The position numbers and the translations under genes are program-made. A stretch of 39,407 nucleotides of DNA from NCBI GenBank assembly GCA_029747585.1, contig JAPEVF010000421.1, positions 1-39,407 of the forward strand, given 5' to 3'. Below are positions 21,679 through 32,090 of the stretch, in pieces. The notes below the pieces were generated by a model that saw only the letters and a program-made list of their open reading frames with translations, searched no databases and was not told where the DNA came from. The DNA is from Pleurotus djamor (lineage: Eukaryota > Basidiomycota > Agaricomycetes > Agaricales > Pleurotaceae). Position 1 is the stretch's first letter; every line of letters starts with the position of its first letter.

Positions 21679-24600
21679 TCAAATTACACTAATGTCGTCC
21701 TCTCCCGTGTCCAGATCCCAGAGGTGGAGTGCACTCTCGGATCCTCCAGATGCAAGCTGTTTCCCATCAGGTGAGAAAGCAACCGATGAGACCCATTGAC
21801 TCCCAATGTCAAACTCCCAGATTTTCCCCCAGGTTTCCCATCTCCAGATTCGTATCTTTCCGTCGCCACTCCCTGTCGCAAACACTCCTCCATCATCACG
21901 AAATGCCAAGCACCAAACCGTGTCGTCATGGGCTTCAAAAGAGTGCGCAACTTCCCCCCCCGTCACGGCCCCAAATTTTTACGACGCCAGAGAAGCTGCC
22001 AGAAGCAATCCAGCCTTCGACAGGACGACATTCGAAGGCTCCGGAGCGTCGAGAATCGTCCAACTCCAACAATTCATCAGTGACCAAAGTCCACACTTTG
22101 AGGGGCTCCGCATCCAGAACCAATCTAGAACCATCACTCGAGAAAGCAAGGCTGTAGATGATGTCGTCGCTGGCTTTGATCCACCGGAACACCTCCCACT
22201 GACGGTCAGCCTCCCGTTGCCGCCGCAGCTTGACATATCCAGTCGAATCTCCCGATGCTAGCATCTTGCAATCGTCGGAGAAGCATGCAACCGTTATTTC
22301 TCCATTTCCATTAGGACCTTCTTCGTCAATACATACAATTACCGAGGGTGGCTTTTTTTTTGAGGTCGACAATGCTAACCTCCCTCTCCTTCCAAGCGGC
22401 AAGCAGTGAGCCATCACGCGTCATGCATGACAGGCCTTGTTGAGTTCCAATGATTTGTTCTGCGTTCTGAGTGGATAGGTCCCAAATCCTTGCAGCGGTT
22501 CTCGTCGGCTGGCTGACGGAAGATATTGAGGTAAATATGACCTGTGATGATGAGATGGTCTGTGAAAAAGCCAGATTATCTACAAGTTCGAAGGCAAAGT
22601 CCTTCTTCGGCACGGTGTTGTGCTCGATGCACGCTGCACGAAATCTATTAACAGCGGCGCCTTGCGGGTACAAAACACCTCACCAAATGGCTGTAAGACT
22701 CGGAGAAAGTTTTCCCGGTATTTAGGGATATTCGAACCCCATTGGTAGACCTCTGACACAGGCAGAAGCCGACAGGTTGTTAGGACATCCCTAGCTTGGG
22801 AAAGGAGCACTTGGGAAAGGAGCCGTATCAACGTTTCCTTGACTTCGAGTGGTTTTTCAGGATCAGTCGCTGCCGGGACACGCACTGCTACAGCAACGGC
22901 CTTCAGTAGAGTGTCTCCCGCTGTGGGAACTTCAGCAAGTGATTCCAGCGTGCCCTTGCGTGCCCCTGCGCTTGAATTTAGGACTTGATATGAGAAGAGA
23001 GGCGGAACTGGACTTACCATCTTTCAGAAAATAACGCAATGTCACAATATTGGTCCGATAGCGGCTAACTTGGTCGGCGGAGGGAACATTGGTCTCTGAT
23101 TCGTTCGTTGGCAATAGCGACAAGCACGATTGAGCCAAGGCATTGAGCACATGCGAGGAGTTTACATATGGGTCCTGTTCTATGAGGGTTAGATTCCTGG
23201 ATTTTGGGACACGCGTCGCTTGCGATTCCACATCTGAAGGCCGGAAGAGGTCGGTCCACTTCGGGCAATTGGGATCATTGTAGAAGACAGCCCTAGGTTG
23301 ATATTCACTTGTGCCTTTGGAGTTGGAACGATGCGTCCATATATGCTGAATCGAAGTGATCAACCGCCGAGATGACGAGTCATCAGGCCCCGAGTTGTAT
23401 GAATCGCGAGGGGCTGGGCATGTGCTAGCTTCTCTCTGGTGCGACAATGAAGTGGTGAAGACTGATTCATGGATTTGCTGTCCGCGCTGGATGATCCGCG
23501 TAGCTCCGAGATGAGGTCTGAGAGTTATCAATATATTATATCTCAATTCAACAAATGAAACCTACTTCCATGTCAAGCTATCCACATCCCGGTAGGAAAG
23601 TGTGTGGAATGGGAGCCACTCCAAGGCTCTCCAGAAGCCTTTCAGCGACTCTCTTGGATTTACGGGCTTCCATTTTCCGAAATACGGCTTGATGCGAAGT
23701 CCACAGGCCATTGCTTCGTATGTCATCCACCGAAGGGAGGGACCAAAGTTATTCAATAGCACATTTGTTTTGTTTCCGCCACCTCTGCGAACCCTAAAAT
23801 AAGAAATCACCATGAGGAGACAATGTATGTGGTTCACGCACATATCAGAATGCGATCCTGCGAACCATACTTCCTTCACATCACCACGTCTTGTTAGTAT
23901 ATCCGGAGTCACTGGCCCTAGACCTCCGTTTGCATACTCAGGCTGAAACTTGACCCGTCGTTCATCCAGGGCAAGTGCATGTCGAAAGTGACATACATGT
24001 GTCATCCCAGTAATGGTCTCGGGGAGTGATTTGCCCCTGAAGAGTCCGATTGACGAAACAGTATCCCTACATAGGCGTCAACTCCAATCATGGCACTACA
24101 GAAGGCCAGGGAATAAAGATACCATACACCAACAAAGTGAACCTTGAATTTGTCGTGACAGAAGGACTTCTGGAATTGGCGGCAAAGTTCGGTTTCGTCA
24201 TTGGCGCCGGGTTCATTATTGTGTTGGCGGAGCTTGGATTTAAATTTGCTCCACAGCGCGCGGACGCGCTTCAACCTGCCTTCGGTATCCATTTGTGTGT
24301 CACCTGCATTCGCCGTCGCTCCTCCTGTAGATGTAGTAGCCTTGTTTGTCTCCTGTGATTGTACCTGTGTCTCGAGGGGATTGCGCTGGGAATCGCTAGT
24401 CGCAGCGCAATAAAGTTCATATGCACTGCAGAATATCAGATGAGAGAGGGCACAGCAGGAAGACGGGACAAACAAAGGTATTTGTCGGATATTGCCTTTG
24501 TATAACAGGCCAACCTTTGCGAAGTATTTTAAATGGGCGAACATCACAACGAAACAGCACAAAATACCTTCTCGATCATACCTGCAATAACCCGGACCTG

Positions 24601-25308
24601 ATAGGCACCTCTAGAGAATCCTAGACCAGTTCTCAAGGGTAATTGAGCGCGAGGACGATGTCACACTCACCAAATAGATAGATTCGATCACCTGGCTGAT
24701 AGTTCTCCGAAATCCACCGATAAGCTGCATGGACAATTTTCTCGAAGTTCCTGACCACAATATCAATATCTGCGCAGGTAATATAAATGGGGCTCAGAGC
24801 TGTAACGCACCAAGCAATTGCCGTGTCTATTTTGTGGTCGGCAACTTGTTTAATGTAGCTCCAAGACAGTGTGCGCCTGGCGTAGGTACCTATCCCACTA
24901 TCATAGTACACATGCTGCTTCTCATCCCTGATGAGACGGCTTGAGAGTTCAACTACATTGGTACTCTCGAGGTCAAGCTGCTTCAGCACACACAAAGGGA
25001 AGACACGGGGAATGACATACTGTCTTGCTAAACTGATTTGATGTGCCATCAATACTGACGATCAAGTTTCGACCCTTGGTCATGTCGCCATGCGGACAGT
25101 CGATATTGAAGAGAGCATCGCGAAGTTTCTTTCGTTCGTCAGCAACGGGTGGAGCCGGTAGGGGTGGATTTTCATCCTCACGCCTTCTCAACTCCGGTTT
25201 CGAGTTACGCGAAGACAGGAGAAACGCTACAAAGAGCGTAGTCGAAGATGTGTTGTAGGTGCTGTGAGGGGAGCCGAGATGATTGTCGACTATTTGTAGG
25301 TTGGCCAC
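21679..25308 (-). CDS. DUF2235 (Tle1-like lipase)-linker-WD40 protein, second full-length paralogue
   Basis: There are eleven exons: 25308-25021, 24965-24811, 24750-24671, 24620-24568, 24514-24474, 24425-24123, 24066-23842, 23784-23566, 23517-23018, 22965-22684 and 22633-21679. The introns fall where they do in the 14655-17891 gene. The DUF2235 half has IDGTSNQF (86-93), DSGIGTYA, GFSRGAYQVR with Ser177, RRVKFQPEY, and SHSD-x-GGGN (Asp381). A polar Thr/Gln-rich insert enlarges the sixth exon to 101 residues, against 54 in its paralogue. The linker has DPYVNSS and ETLIRLL. The propeller ends in IRIWRW and LHLWDLD. Two frame breaks in the last exon, at a 9-T run (22353-22361) and an 8-C run (21954-21961 on the plus strand), are each one base too long. 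Taking one base from each gives about 1032 residues, so sequencing error is the simplest reading. Confidence 0.85.
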
Positions 25309-26849
25309 CCTTTTGCGGGATCAAACACTGATAAGTCAAATTTAACCCGCTATTGGTGACCTGGACATGACCGTCTGAGAGAGAGACCTACGGGGAACGC
25401 AATGACCGTACCTTGGGGCCAGAAGCAGGGATGCAGCGCTCATTTTGAGGGTTTCTCGTACAACGAGGCATCAATTTCGACGCTAGGGGAAAGAAATTAC
25501 TTTCGTTCACGACGCCAAAAGGTGGCGGATCCAATGGAAGACCTCAGACATAACCTTGGGTGGCCTCGTGAATTGATGCAGGAAGGAACCCCAAATTCGA
25601 GCGTTCAATGGGAGAATTGTTGCTGTCAAAGATACTATTGATTTATGAGAACGGATAACATGCCTAAGAACTCAGTGGGGAACTGAAAATCTGTGTAGGA
25701 GCCGCGTGATCGGTAGACTGTCAGAGTTGGAAGGTCTTCGATCGCCCCCCTCGAGTCGTAGGATACATCAACAACTGAGACTAGATGGATGAAGCGTATC
25801 GTTAGTCGCTTCCTCTTTGGGGGACCTTAATCCAATCAAATGTTCGTCGCCCATGAGTACGGGGACCGAACGTACCTCAATATCACTATCTTCAGTATAT
25901 AGATGTGGTAAAACGGCGATAGTGGGGCGCGTCGAAGTCAACAAAGACGCTGGATTTGCATTTATCCGGAACCAGAGAAGACATGAGTTCGAAAGACGCA
26001 GGTAGACGTGTCTAAATACCATGTACATTTACTCGGGGGTTGATCTCTAAAACTGGGGTTGCTTTTTCATGGTAGCGACGACCCATGACCTCGATGTGGG
26101 TAAAGTGGTGATCTGGTCCGTGAAAGTGAGACTAGCCAAAGCCTGAATGATAGCTGCCACTTCGTGCGAGTGGTCTACCAAAAGAACATGACAGGAAGAA
26201 TGGAACATAGAACACGGAAAGAACTTACGATAAGCTGTTACGCACCACTTCAAAATATCTCAGCGATACGCACGAGACGGACACCATACGGAGCCATCTG
26301 ATATGTAGAGCAATGTGACCTGATACTGCTGAAACGTTGTCTCAGGTGGCTGAGATACCGGGAGAATCAAAATCAAAGGCGAAAAAGGGGAGTCTAGCCT
26401 AGAAGAAGGCCTACGTCTGTCCTCCGTTGGGATGGTTAGAAAAGCAGGGTTTGATCCGCAAGGTATCTACTTCAGCTCCCTGTCCCATAAGAATGGAGAT
26501 CCGCAAAACGCTGCAGAGTTGGAGGAGGCCTATGCGCTGAGTGACTAATACTGGTGTAAGTTACGCGCGACGTTCAGGAGATAGTGACAGGCCGTGTAAT
26601 AAACTCGCCAGACACAGGTCATCGTTGGTCTTGACGTCAATGGGGCGGCAGAAGCGCGGAAATGGGAAGACGCGATGAGTTGAAAGAGTCTTCGAGGTGA
26701 ATTGAAGTAGCAAATGCGCAAAGGGGACTTGGGCTGCTCAGTACTTTTTGCCGTCTGTCAGAAATGAGAATATCCATGCATATTCCGAGTGTTCACGTAC
26801 CTAGATATTCCCCTTTTCCTGCCTGGCACTGGAAAGTACACTGAGCCCT
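25309..26849. other. Upstream region of the second DUF2235-WD40 gene
   Basis: No complete gene is seen. Minus-strand frames at 26253-26047 and 26028-25768 look protein-like (HSHEVAAIIQALASLTF; VRSVPVLMGDEHLIGL) and have splice-like borders, but I could not join them into one model. A word at 26242-26270 matches 1502-1532 in reverse complement, extending the shared upstream homology of the two WD40 genes. Confidence 0.35.
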
Positions 26850-27295
26850 CAAGTTTGCGCGAGTAGAAACACCTGAGACCGGCACGAGAGCTGGTCTACG
26901 TCGAGAAATACGGCTGATGCTCTTCCCTCAACCTCCCAGGAAGAATCATAACGCCGAGGGATTGGAGGGGTTTCATAGCAGGGTTCCAGACTTTTCCCCT
27001 TAGAATATGAGATCAAGCTCCATAAACAAGAATCTCGAAGATAGAGGACACCATAGGAATGAGATAGTCGCAATCAAGGCCTGAAAAAAATGAAGGAAGC
27101 CCAGGGATCAGGAGAGGAAACGATCGGTGTACGTTGCGGTTTCGACGGTCAGACACTGATGCAAATTTAGAAAAGCGAGCTTAGAGACTTCGCGGGCAGG
27201 GAAAACGCGTAGAGATCGATGACAAAAATCAATTTGGATGGGTACGAGCTTGGTGGGAGTCAGAGCAAAGTCAGAAACTTTCGCGGTCAGTTCTA
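26850..27295 (-). repeat. Diverged 0.45-kb repeat upstream of the second DUF2235-WD40 gene (copy 2)
   Basis: This is the reverse-complement partner of 924-1378. It points towards the minus-strand DUF2235-WD40 gene, about 1.5 kb upstream of its ATG. The conserved frame here continues for about 74 codons (27073-26849) and includes RRYDSSWEVEGRASAVFLD. It begins after a TTTTTTTCAG acceptor-like site, so it may be a non-coding leader or a small 5' exon. Confidence 0.7.
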
Positions 27296-28800
27296 ACCGC
27301 AGAAGCTGTAGACAAACATGCGCACACACCGCNTTTTTTTTGTACGCCCATGTCCCTCTGCTCGTACGCAGACGTTTGACCCACCTCAAGCTTTTGATTC
27401 TCCTTCGTGGCTCACAAGCTTGACGCTTTGGTTGGAAGGATGGAACCATCGGAATAAGGACCGCTGGTGCGTGAGCTATGCTCCGGCTCAACCCTTCATT
27501 TTGGCTGACTGGTTTCTGCCTTTTTCTTTTCGAAAACGTTTCCTTCAACGAATACAGGCTATGATCCAGTCGAGGATGCCAAAGCGCAGCTCATGGGTCG
27601 ACCAGTCGCTGATTCCTACGCGGGTTGATGATGCGTGAGCTGTGNCCCCCCCGTTCAACCTCGGCCTTTATCTGACCTGTTTGCGTCACAGTCTGCAGAA
27701 CGGCTTCTTCAATGAGTGCTGGCTAGGGAATAGCCCATGATCAGACCTGACTGGAATATTTGCGTGCTCCAGAAAAGGTTGTTGTCACTGCGCTTCCACG
27801 GGTTACCCCCTGGTTTTGGGAAGGTCGGGGTCTGGGGATGCAGAGTTATGGGAACGTTTGGAGGAACTGGTCTTGAAGAAGGTCAACGCACGAAGCTACT
27901 GCAATCACGGGATTTCAACGCGCACGGTTGACGTATCTGGAAGCATTCCTCAAGCAAACTGCCTTCTTTTCGTCATTTCAGAGTCGAGCACAACAAGCAA
28001 GTCACCAAGCGACGCGCGTCCTGGCTCTCGTCTGTCCTGAGCAACTTTGCCTTCCTCCATGACTACACCACGGTCTGCGACGCTCGACGACAGAGAAGAT
28101 CTATCTTCCTTTCGTACCGACCTTCATATGCGTAACTGCAGCCCGGGTTTCCAGCTTCAGCTTCAGGGCTGAGCGAAGCGTTCCCTCGTTGGCATTGGGT
28201 GATAACAGACGGTTTCGTTGGACACTCTTTCGCGCAACGTATATAGGGACCGCGCCGCTTCGTTGATATGGGTACTTATTTGACACTATGGACATTGATG
28301 CCTCCTCAACCTTTCCATACATTGCTCTACTTTACGGACTCTTCGTTTCACGGACGGACTTCCCCCACATTCGCTTCCTGCGCAGCGACGACGATAATCT
28401 TGTCTCTCGTGTACTTACTTTTGAATCCCGCATTCGTACTCTCCATACCTCGTATATCGGACGTTTCTTTACGACCTATTATACGCGTTCTTGGCTACCA
28501 GGTGGATTTACGGTCACTCTGTTCGCCTGGGCATCCTCTTTCTTTCATATGGACGTAGAGTACATCTTCTCATCTAAACCTCATGTTCGTACGTTCGTAC
28601 ATTTTGAACGACTCCACACACCGACTCCCGTTGCTCGCACACCTGCCTACGTCCCGGTCCACACTATCCAGTGTTCTACGCGTACCTGGACAGTCGTACT
28701 TGAGACGAGACCCCAAGCAGGGTCTGGGGACCGCGGGTGTACCACGCTACCAGAACCGTTAATATCACCGAAAAGCAGGAAACAAAATGGACATATCCAT
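27296..28800. other. Gene-poor stretch with coding-like fragments
   Basis: A plus frame from about 27345 to 27638 is Trp-rich and protein-like (LWLEGWNHRNKDRWCV; ILADWFLPFSF) and is followed by an N at 27645 in a C run. Further plus fragments at 27816-28040 (DAELWERLEELVLKKVNA) are in other frames. I recognise no family. They may be one decayed gene or one damaged by length errors. Confidence 0.3.
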
Positions 28801-28803
28801 TGA
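28288..28803 (+). CDS. Uncharacterised ORF
   Basis: A 171-codon frame starts at ATG 28288 with no intron. The N-terminal part is hydrophobic and aromatic (FPYIALLYGLFVS), followed by polar sequence with no motif I recognise. Codon use is not clearly coding and no neighbour suggests a role. It could be chance. Confidence 0.22.
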   Translation: MDIDASSTFPYIALLYGLFVSRTDFPHIRFLRSDDDNLVSRVLTFESRIRTLHTSYIGRFFTTYYTRSWLPGGFTVTLFAWASSFFHMDVEYIFSSKPHVRTFVHFERLHTPTPVARTPAYVPVHTIQCSTRTWTVVLETRPQAGSGDRGCTTLPEPLISPKSRKQNGHIH

Positions 28804-28908
28804 CAAGAGACGAGTACCGAGAAACGAAAAACGAAAAACAAGAAAACAAGAAATGAAAACTGAGAAATGAGAAACGAGAAATGGAGAAGCGAAGAGAGAA
28901 AGGGATGT
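28803..28908. repeat. Purine tract, GARAAAYGA-type repeats
   Basis: About 105 bases are almost entirely A and G on the plus strand, made of variants of GAGAAACGA and GAAATGA. This is simple-sequence DNA. On the minus strand it is a long pyrimidine tract that could lie in a promoter. Confidence 0.6.
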
Positions 28909-29059
28909 CAAAAAGAGTTCGTCATATATATCAGGGATCGTAAATGTCCATCATGGATGCACAGGGAAAGGGAAGGTCGGTGCGGGTATACAACGAGTAA
29001 AAGTGGAGAAGTAAACCACTACCGTACTTCGGCCTTCTAACAGTCTTGTGGGGACAACC

Positions 29060-29219
29060 GAAGGTAGGACGGTCCGCCGTCGACAAGCTCTCTGCGGTGT
29101 AAGACCGTTGAAAACGAGCGGCGTCTTCTATCAAGTTGGGTTGAGAATGCCAAAGGTAGAACGGTCCGCCACCGATAGGCTCTCTGTTCAAGGTAGGATA
29201 CCTGGGAAACCACCGGCGT
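29060..29219. repeat. Two imperfect tandem copies of a ~66-base unit
   Basis: Units at about 29061-29124 and 29152-29218 share AGGTAG-x-ACGGTCCGCC at their start, a GCTCTCTG word in the middle and CGGCG at the end. Their starts are 91 bases apart. On the minus strand one frame reads REPIGGGPFYLWHSQPN, then ESLSTADRPTFGCPHKT. No known protein repeat is recognised. Confidence 0.5.
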
Positions 29220-30736
29220 GAGCGATGAAATAGACTGCAGATGGGATGGCAATACGTACGGCGGTGTCAACACCATGAGCACCCGACCATGGAAAGGAGG
29301 GTTAACCTTCCTGTTTCCAATTTTGATTCTCCAGTATTGGTGCGTAGAAAAACGTCCTGGAGGGATATGGATCAGCAGAGAGTCCGGCGAAAGAGGATAC
29401 AGGGAGAGCGAAGGTTGACGCACCTGGGTTCTGAGCATTCCGGGTTTCCGCAACCCCTCCGGTACTCCTCAAGACGACTTGGCGGCGCAACGGAGAGAGC
29501 ATACGAGGGCGTCGAGGGACTAGGGTCGATGGGACAGCGACAGCGGATGGCCGGGGGGAGCAAGCGAGCAATCAGTTGCGTTGTGTATAGGTCTGTCGAA
29601 GAGAGAACGTGAATATGGGTATACATGCGGCAGATAACGGGAAAGGACAATGTAGAAGCGAAAAATGCGTCGGGAGAGGTTGGGGTACGACTGCAAAGAC
29701 AGGAAAGCAAAAAGATACATATCGATGAATCAAAGACGAACCGTTGAACCAGAGAATATCAACACGGAAGAGCGGCGAGTGGCGCGGCTACTTCATATGT
29801 ACATCCGTCCGATTTGAGGGTATGAAACTGCGATTTGAGCCAAACGACGGCAGAAAGATTGCTGGAGGTTGTGGTGCGTACGACGGTCGCGCAGACAACG
29901 TCTATAGAGAGGCAATGGTAAGAGGAATGAAAAGGAGGGGATTGAAAAGGAGACGCACCCAAGCCCCAGTCGCAGAGGATTGTGAATCCTCCCCAAAAAT
30001 GACCAAGCGGCCGCAGGAGCGGTAAAAAAGGCGGCGACAAGAGGGTAACAAGTCTACAAATCCCACAAGCAGCATGAGTAGAAGAAACGACGGCAAGGAT
30101 CACAGAACCGCACACAGAAGGATTCTATGCCCCTAGTAATGGTACCCTGGCAATCAATGGCAAGGAAGGGAGAGCTCCTGGGGAACGAATGAGTCAACAA
30201 AATGGATCCAGAATGGGGGACGACCAAGGAACGTACCACCGAATTCCGTCTCTCTTTCTCGTCCTGCGACTTTCGCTCAGGTCAATGATACACCGTAAGC
30301 CACCCTCGCCTTCGTCGCAATTCCACCAGACAGGTTGTAGACGCGTTGACAGCATGTCGCACCAGCCAAGCGGGGGCCAGCGCTGAAATCGTTAATTTGA
30401 ATGGCGCGGAGTCGGTCGTTTTCGTTGGGGGCGAGTTGCCATCGATGAGGTAGGCTTTTCGTCGATGTCATGGACGATGTGAACCGAATTTCGTATTGAA
30501 CCTGGTCGATGCAGCGGACAGGGAAGAAATGAAGAAAGTCCAACCAGCGCTAAATTCGAGATGACGTCATTCTATTCCTCCATTTTCGGGCGTCCCTTCT
30601 TTCCTTCCTCCCCTCACCATGTCGTTGGGCTCATACCATCTACCAACCATTCTTCCTCGCTGGAAGCCACTACGGTACTCGACGCGCCCTCGATAGAATT
30701 ATCGCACTGCTGATGGGAAATGGTGCCGTATGATGT
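29220..30736. other. Stretch with possible minus-strand hypothetical gene
   Basis: A minus frame at 30543-30290 starts MDFLHFFPVRC and reads protein-like to ATKARVAYG, then meets a GTGTAT donor-like site. Further minus fragments (30115-29900, Cys- and Leu-rich; 29890-29759) could be later exons, but frames and junctions could not be fixed. No family is recognised. The plus-strand frames over the same bases look like shadows. Confidence 0.3.
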
Positions 30737-30738
30737 TA

Positions 30739-31269
30739 CAGCCGTTTGCAAAATTCTTGACACTTCCGATATCCGCGAGTAAATGATTACATGAAAAGTG
30801 GAAACTGACTTAGCCAAATTTCGTCAACTTTCACTAAGCGCCCGGCTTTGGTTCTCAAGATGTTGACAGAAAAAGTTGGCGTGTTGAGTCATGTTCACGA
30901 GGATGTGGATGTCCATATCATTGAGTATCAACTCGCGTTGGGGAATACAGGCGAAGAAGTTAGTCAAAATATTGCCTAGAAATTAGAATCAATCGGCGTG
31001 GGCGTTCTCGCCTTTCTCGTTACTCTCAGCTCACCACCGCGTTCCGTTTGATAACGAAGCACCCTGAGTCCAGTGGTTGGTCACCAAGAGACTTTGGAGA
31101 CCTTGTTGAGTTACGGAGCCAACCATTTTGAGGTCACGACTGGTGAAAAAGCGGGAAGGTGTGGGTGGGCGCTAAACATTCGCACAAAATTTCGTTAAGT
31201 ACGTTTCCAGTTTTACTCGATTCATCTTCCGCGCGGATGACGGAGTGTCAAGAATTTTGCAAACGGCTG
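30739..31269. mobile_element. MITE-like non-autonomous DNA transposon with long TIRs
   Basis: This 531-bp element is bounded by inverted repeats. The outer 26 bases, 30739-30764 and 31244-31269, are perfect inverse copies starting CAGCCGTTTGCAAAATTC. The match continues imperfectly to about 30843 and 31167, so each arm is about 100 bases. A TA dinucleotide flanks each end (30737-30738 and 31270-31271), as for Tc1/mariner-type TA target duplication. The 320-base middle has no open frame of useful length, so the element would depend on a transposase supplied elsewhere. No second copy is seen in the window. Confidence 0.85.
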
Positions 31270-31271
31270 TA

Positions 31272-32090
31272 AGTATTTGAGTACTTCAACACATCTATAG
31301 AGTATATACGTTGCACAAAGTTCGAACAAAAGTATGTAGGTACAGAACGTGGAAGACGGTGAAAGCCTAGATCTCAGTCTGCCTAGTTCTTGAACACAGC
31401 CAGGATGCCCTCGTATCTCCCCAGGTGTTAAGGAATACTTCGACCTAGGCCTCACCGTCACCGAAAAGCGCGCAATTCAAAGCCTCCAGCCCTCCCGATT
31501 GTTACCCGCGCAGCCCCTCCTCCTGCCAAGTATATACACGCTGAACTTAGCAACGCTGCTCCCCTTCCTCGCTGTCTAAATGACAAAGGTAGCCCAATGA
31601 AGGAACTACCCCAGGCAGACCCTTGGTGCAGAGGATCACATACACCAGGAAAATGCCTTCACAAGTACAAGCGGGTCGCAACGCCATCCAAACGAGATAT
31701 ACGATGGGAAAGGAGAGGTACCGGTGGGGTAGGTCTGGTCGACTATGTTTGTGCTACGAAGAAACAGTGGAGCGGGTATATATACACACCCAGGAGCTCC
31801 CCTATCTAGTAGGTGTGTCTTTTGTTGATTCCAACGAACGAAAAGTTAGCACTGCCATCAACACCGCCTCGGTATTGACGATGCTCCCAATGCATCATCG
31901 AAGATCTCTAGAGTCTTCCATCAGAGGTTTTGAGCGTTACTGATGTGTCTGCCTGGAACACAGTCCGGGGGCAAGCTTGAAGTCTTCTCGAAATGCCAAG
32001 GGGTGTCTCCTAGCGGAGTACGGAGCCAATAGGGCTCCTTTCCAGGCGCTCGTCCATTGACGCCGGGCCTCCATTCCTTGAAACAGCAAA
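31272..32090. other. Intergenic region upstream of the flavin oxidoreductase
   Basis: No gene is supported. Short plus frames at 31597-31943 lack domains. TATATATAC at about 31776-31784 is TATA-like but lies some 300 bases from the proposed ATG at 32091. Confidence 0.35.

Noticed and set aside
29759..30115. Minus-strand Cys/Leu-rich frame as a complete membrane protein
   Set aside because: Start, splice junctions and stop compete between frames, and no family pattern decides; it is kept only as a possible fragment.
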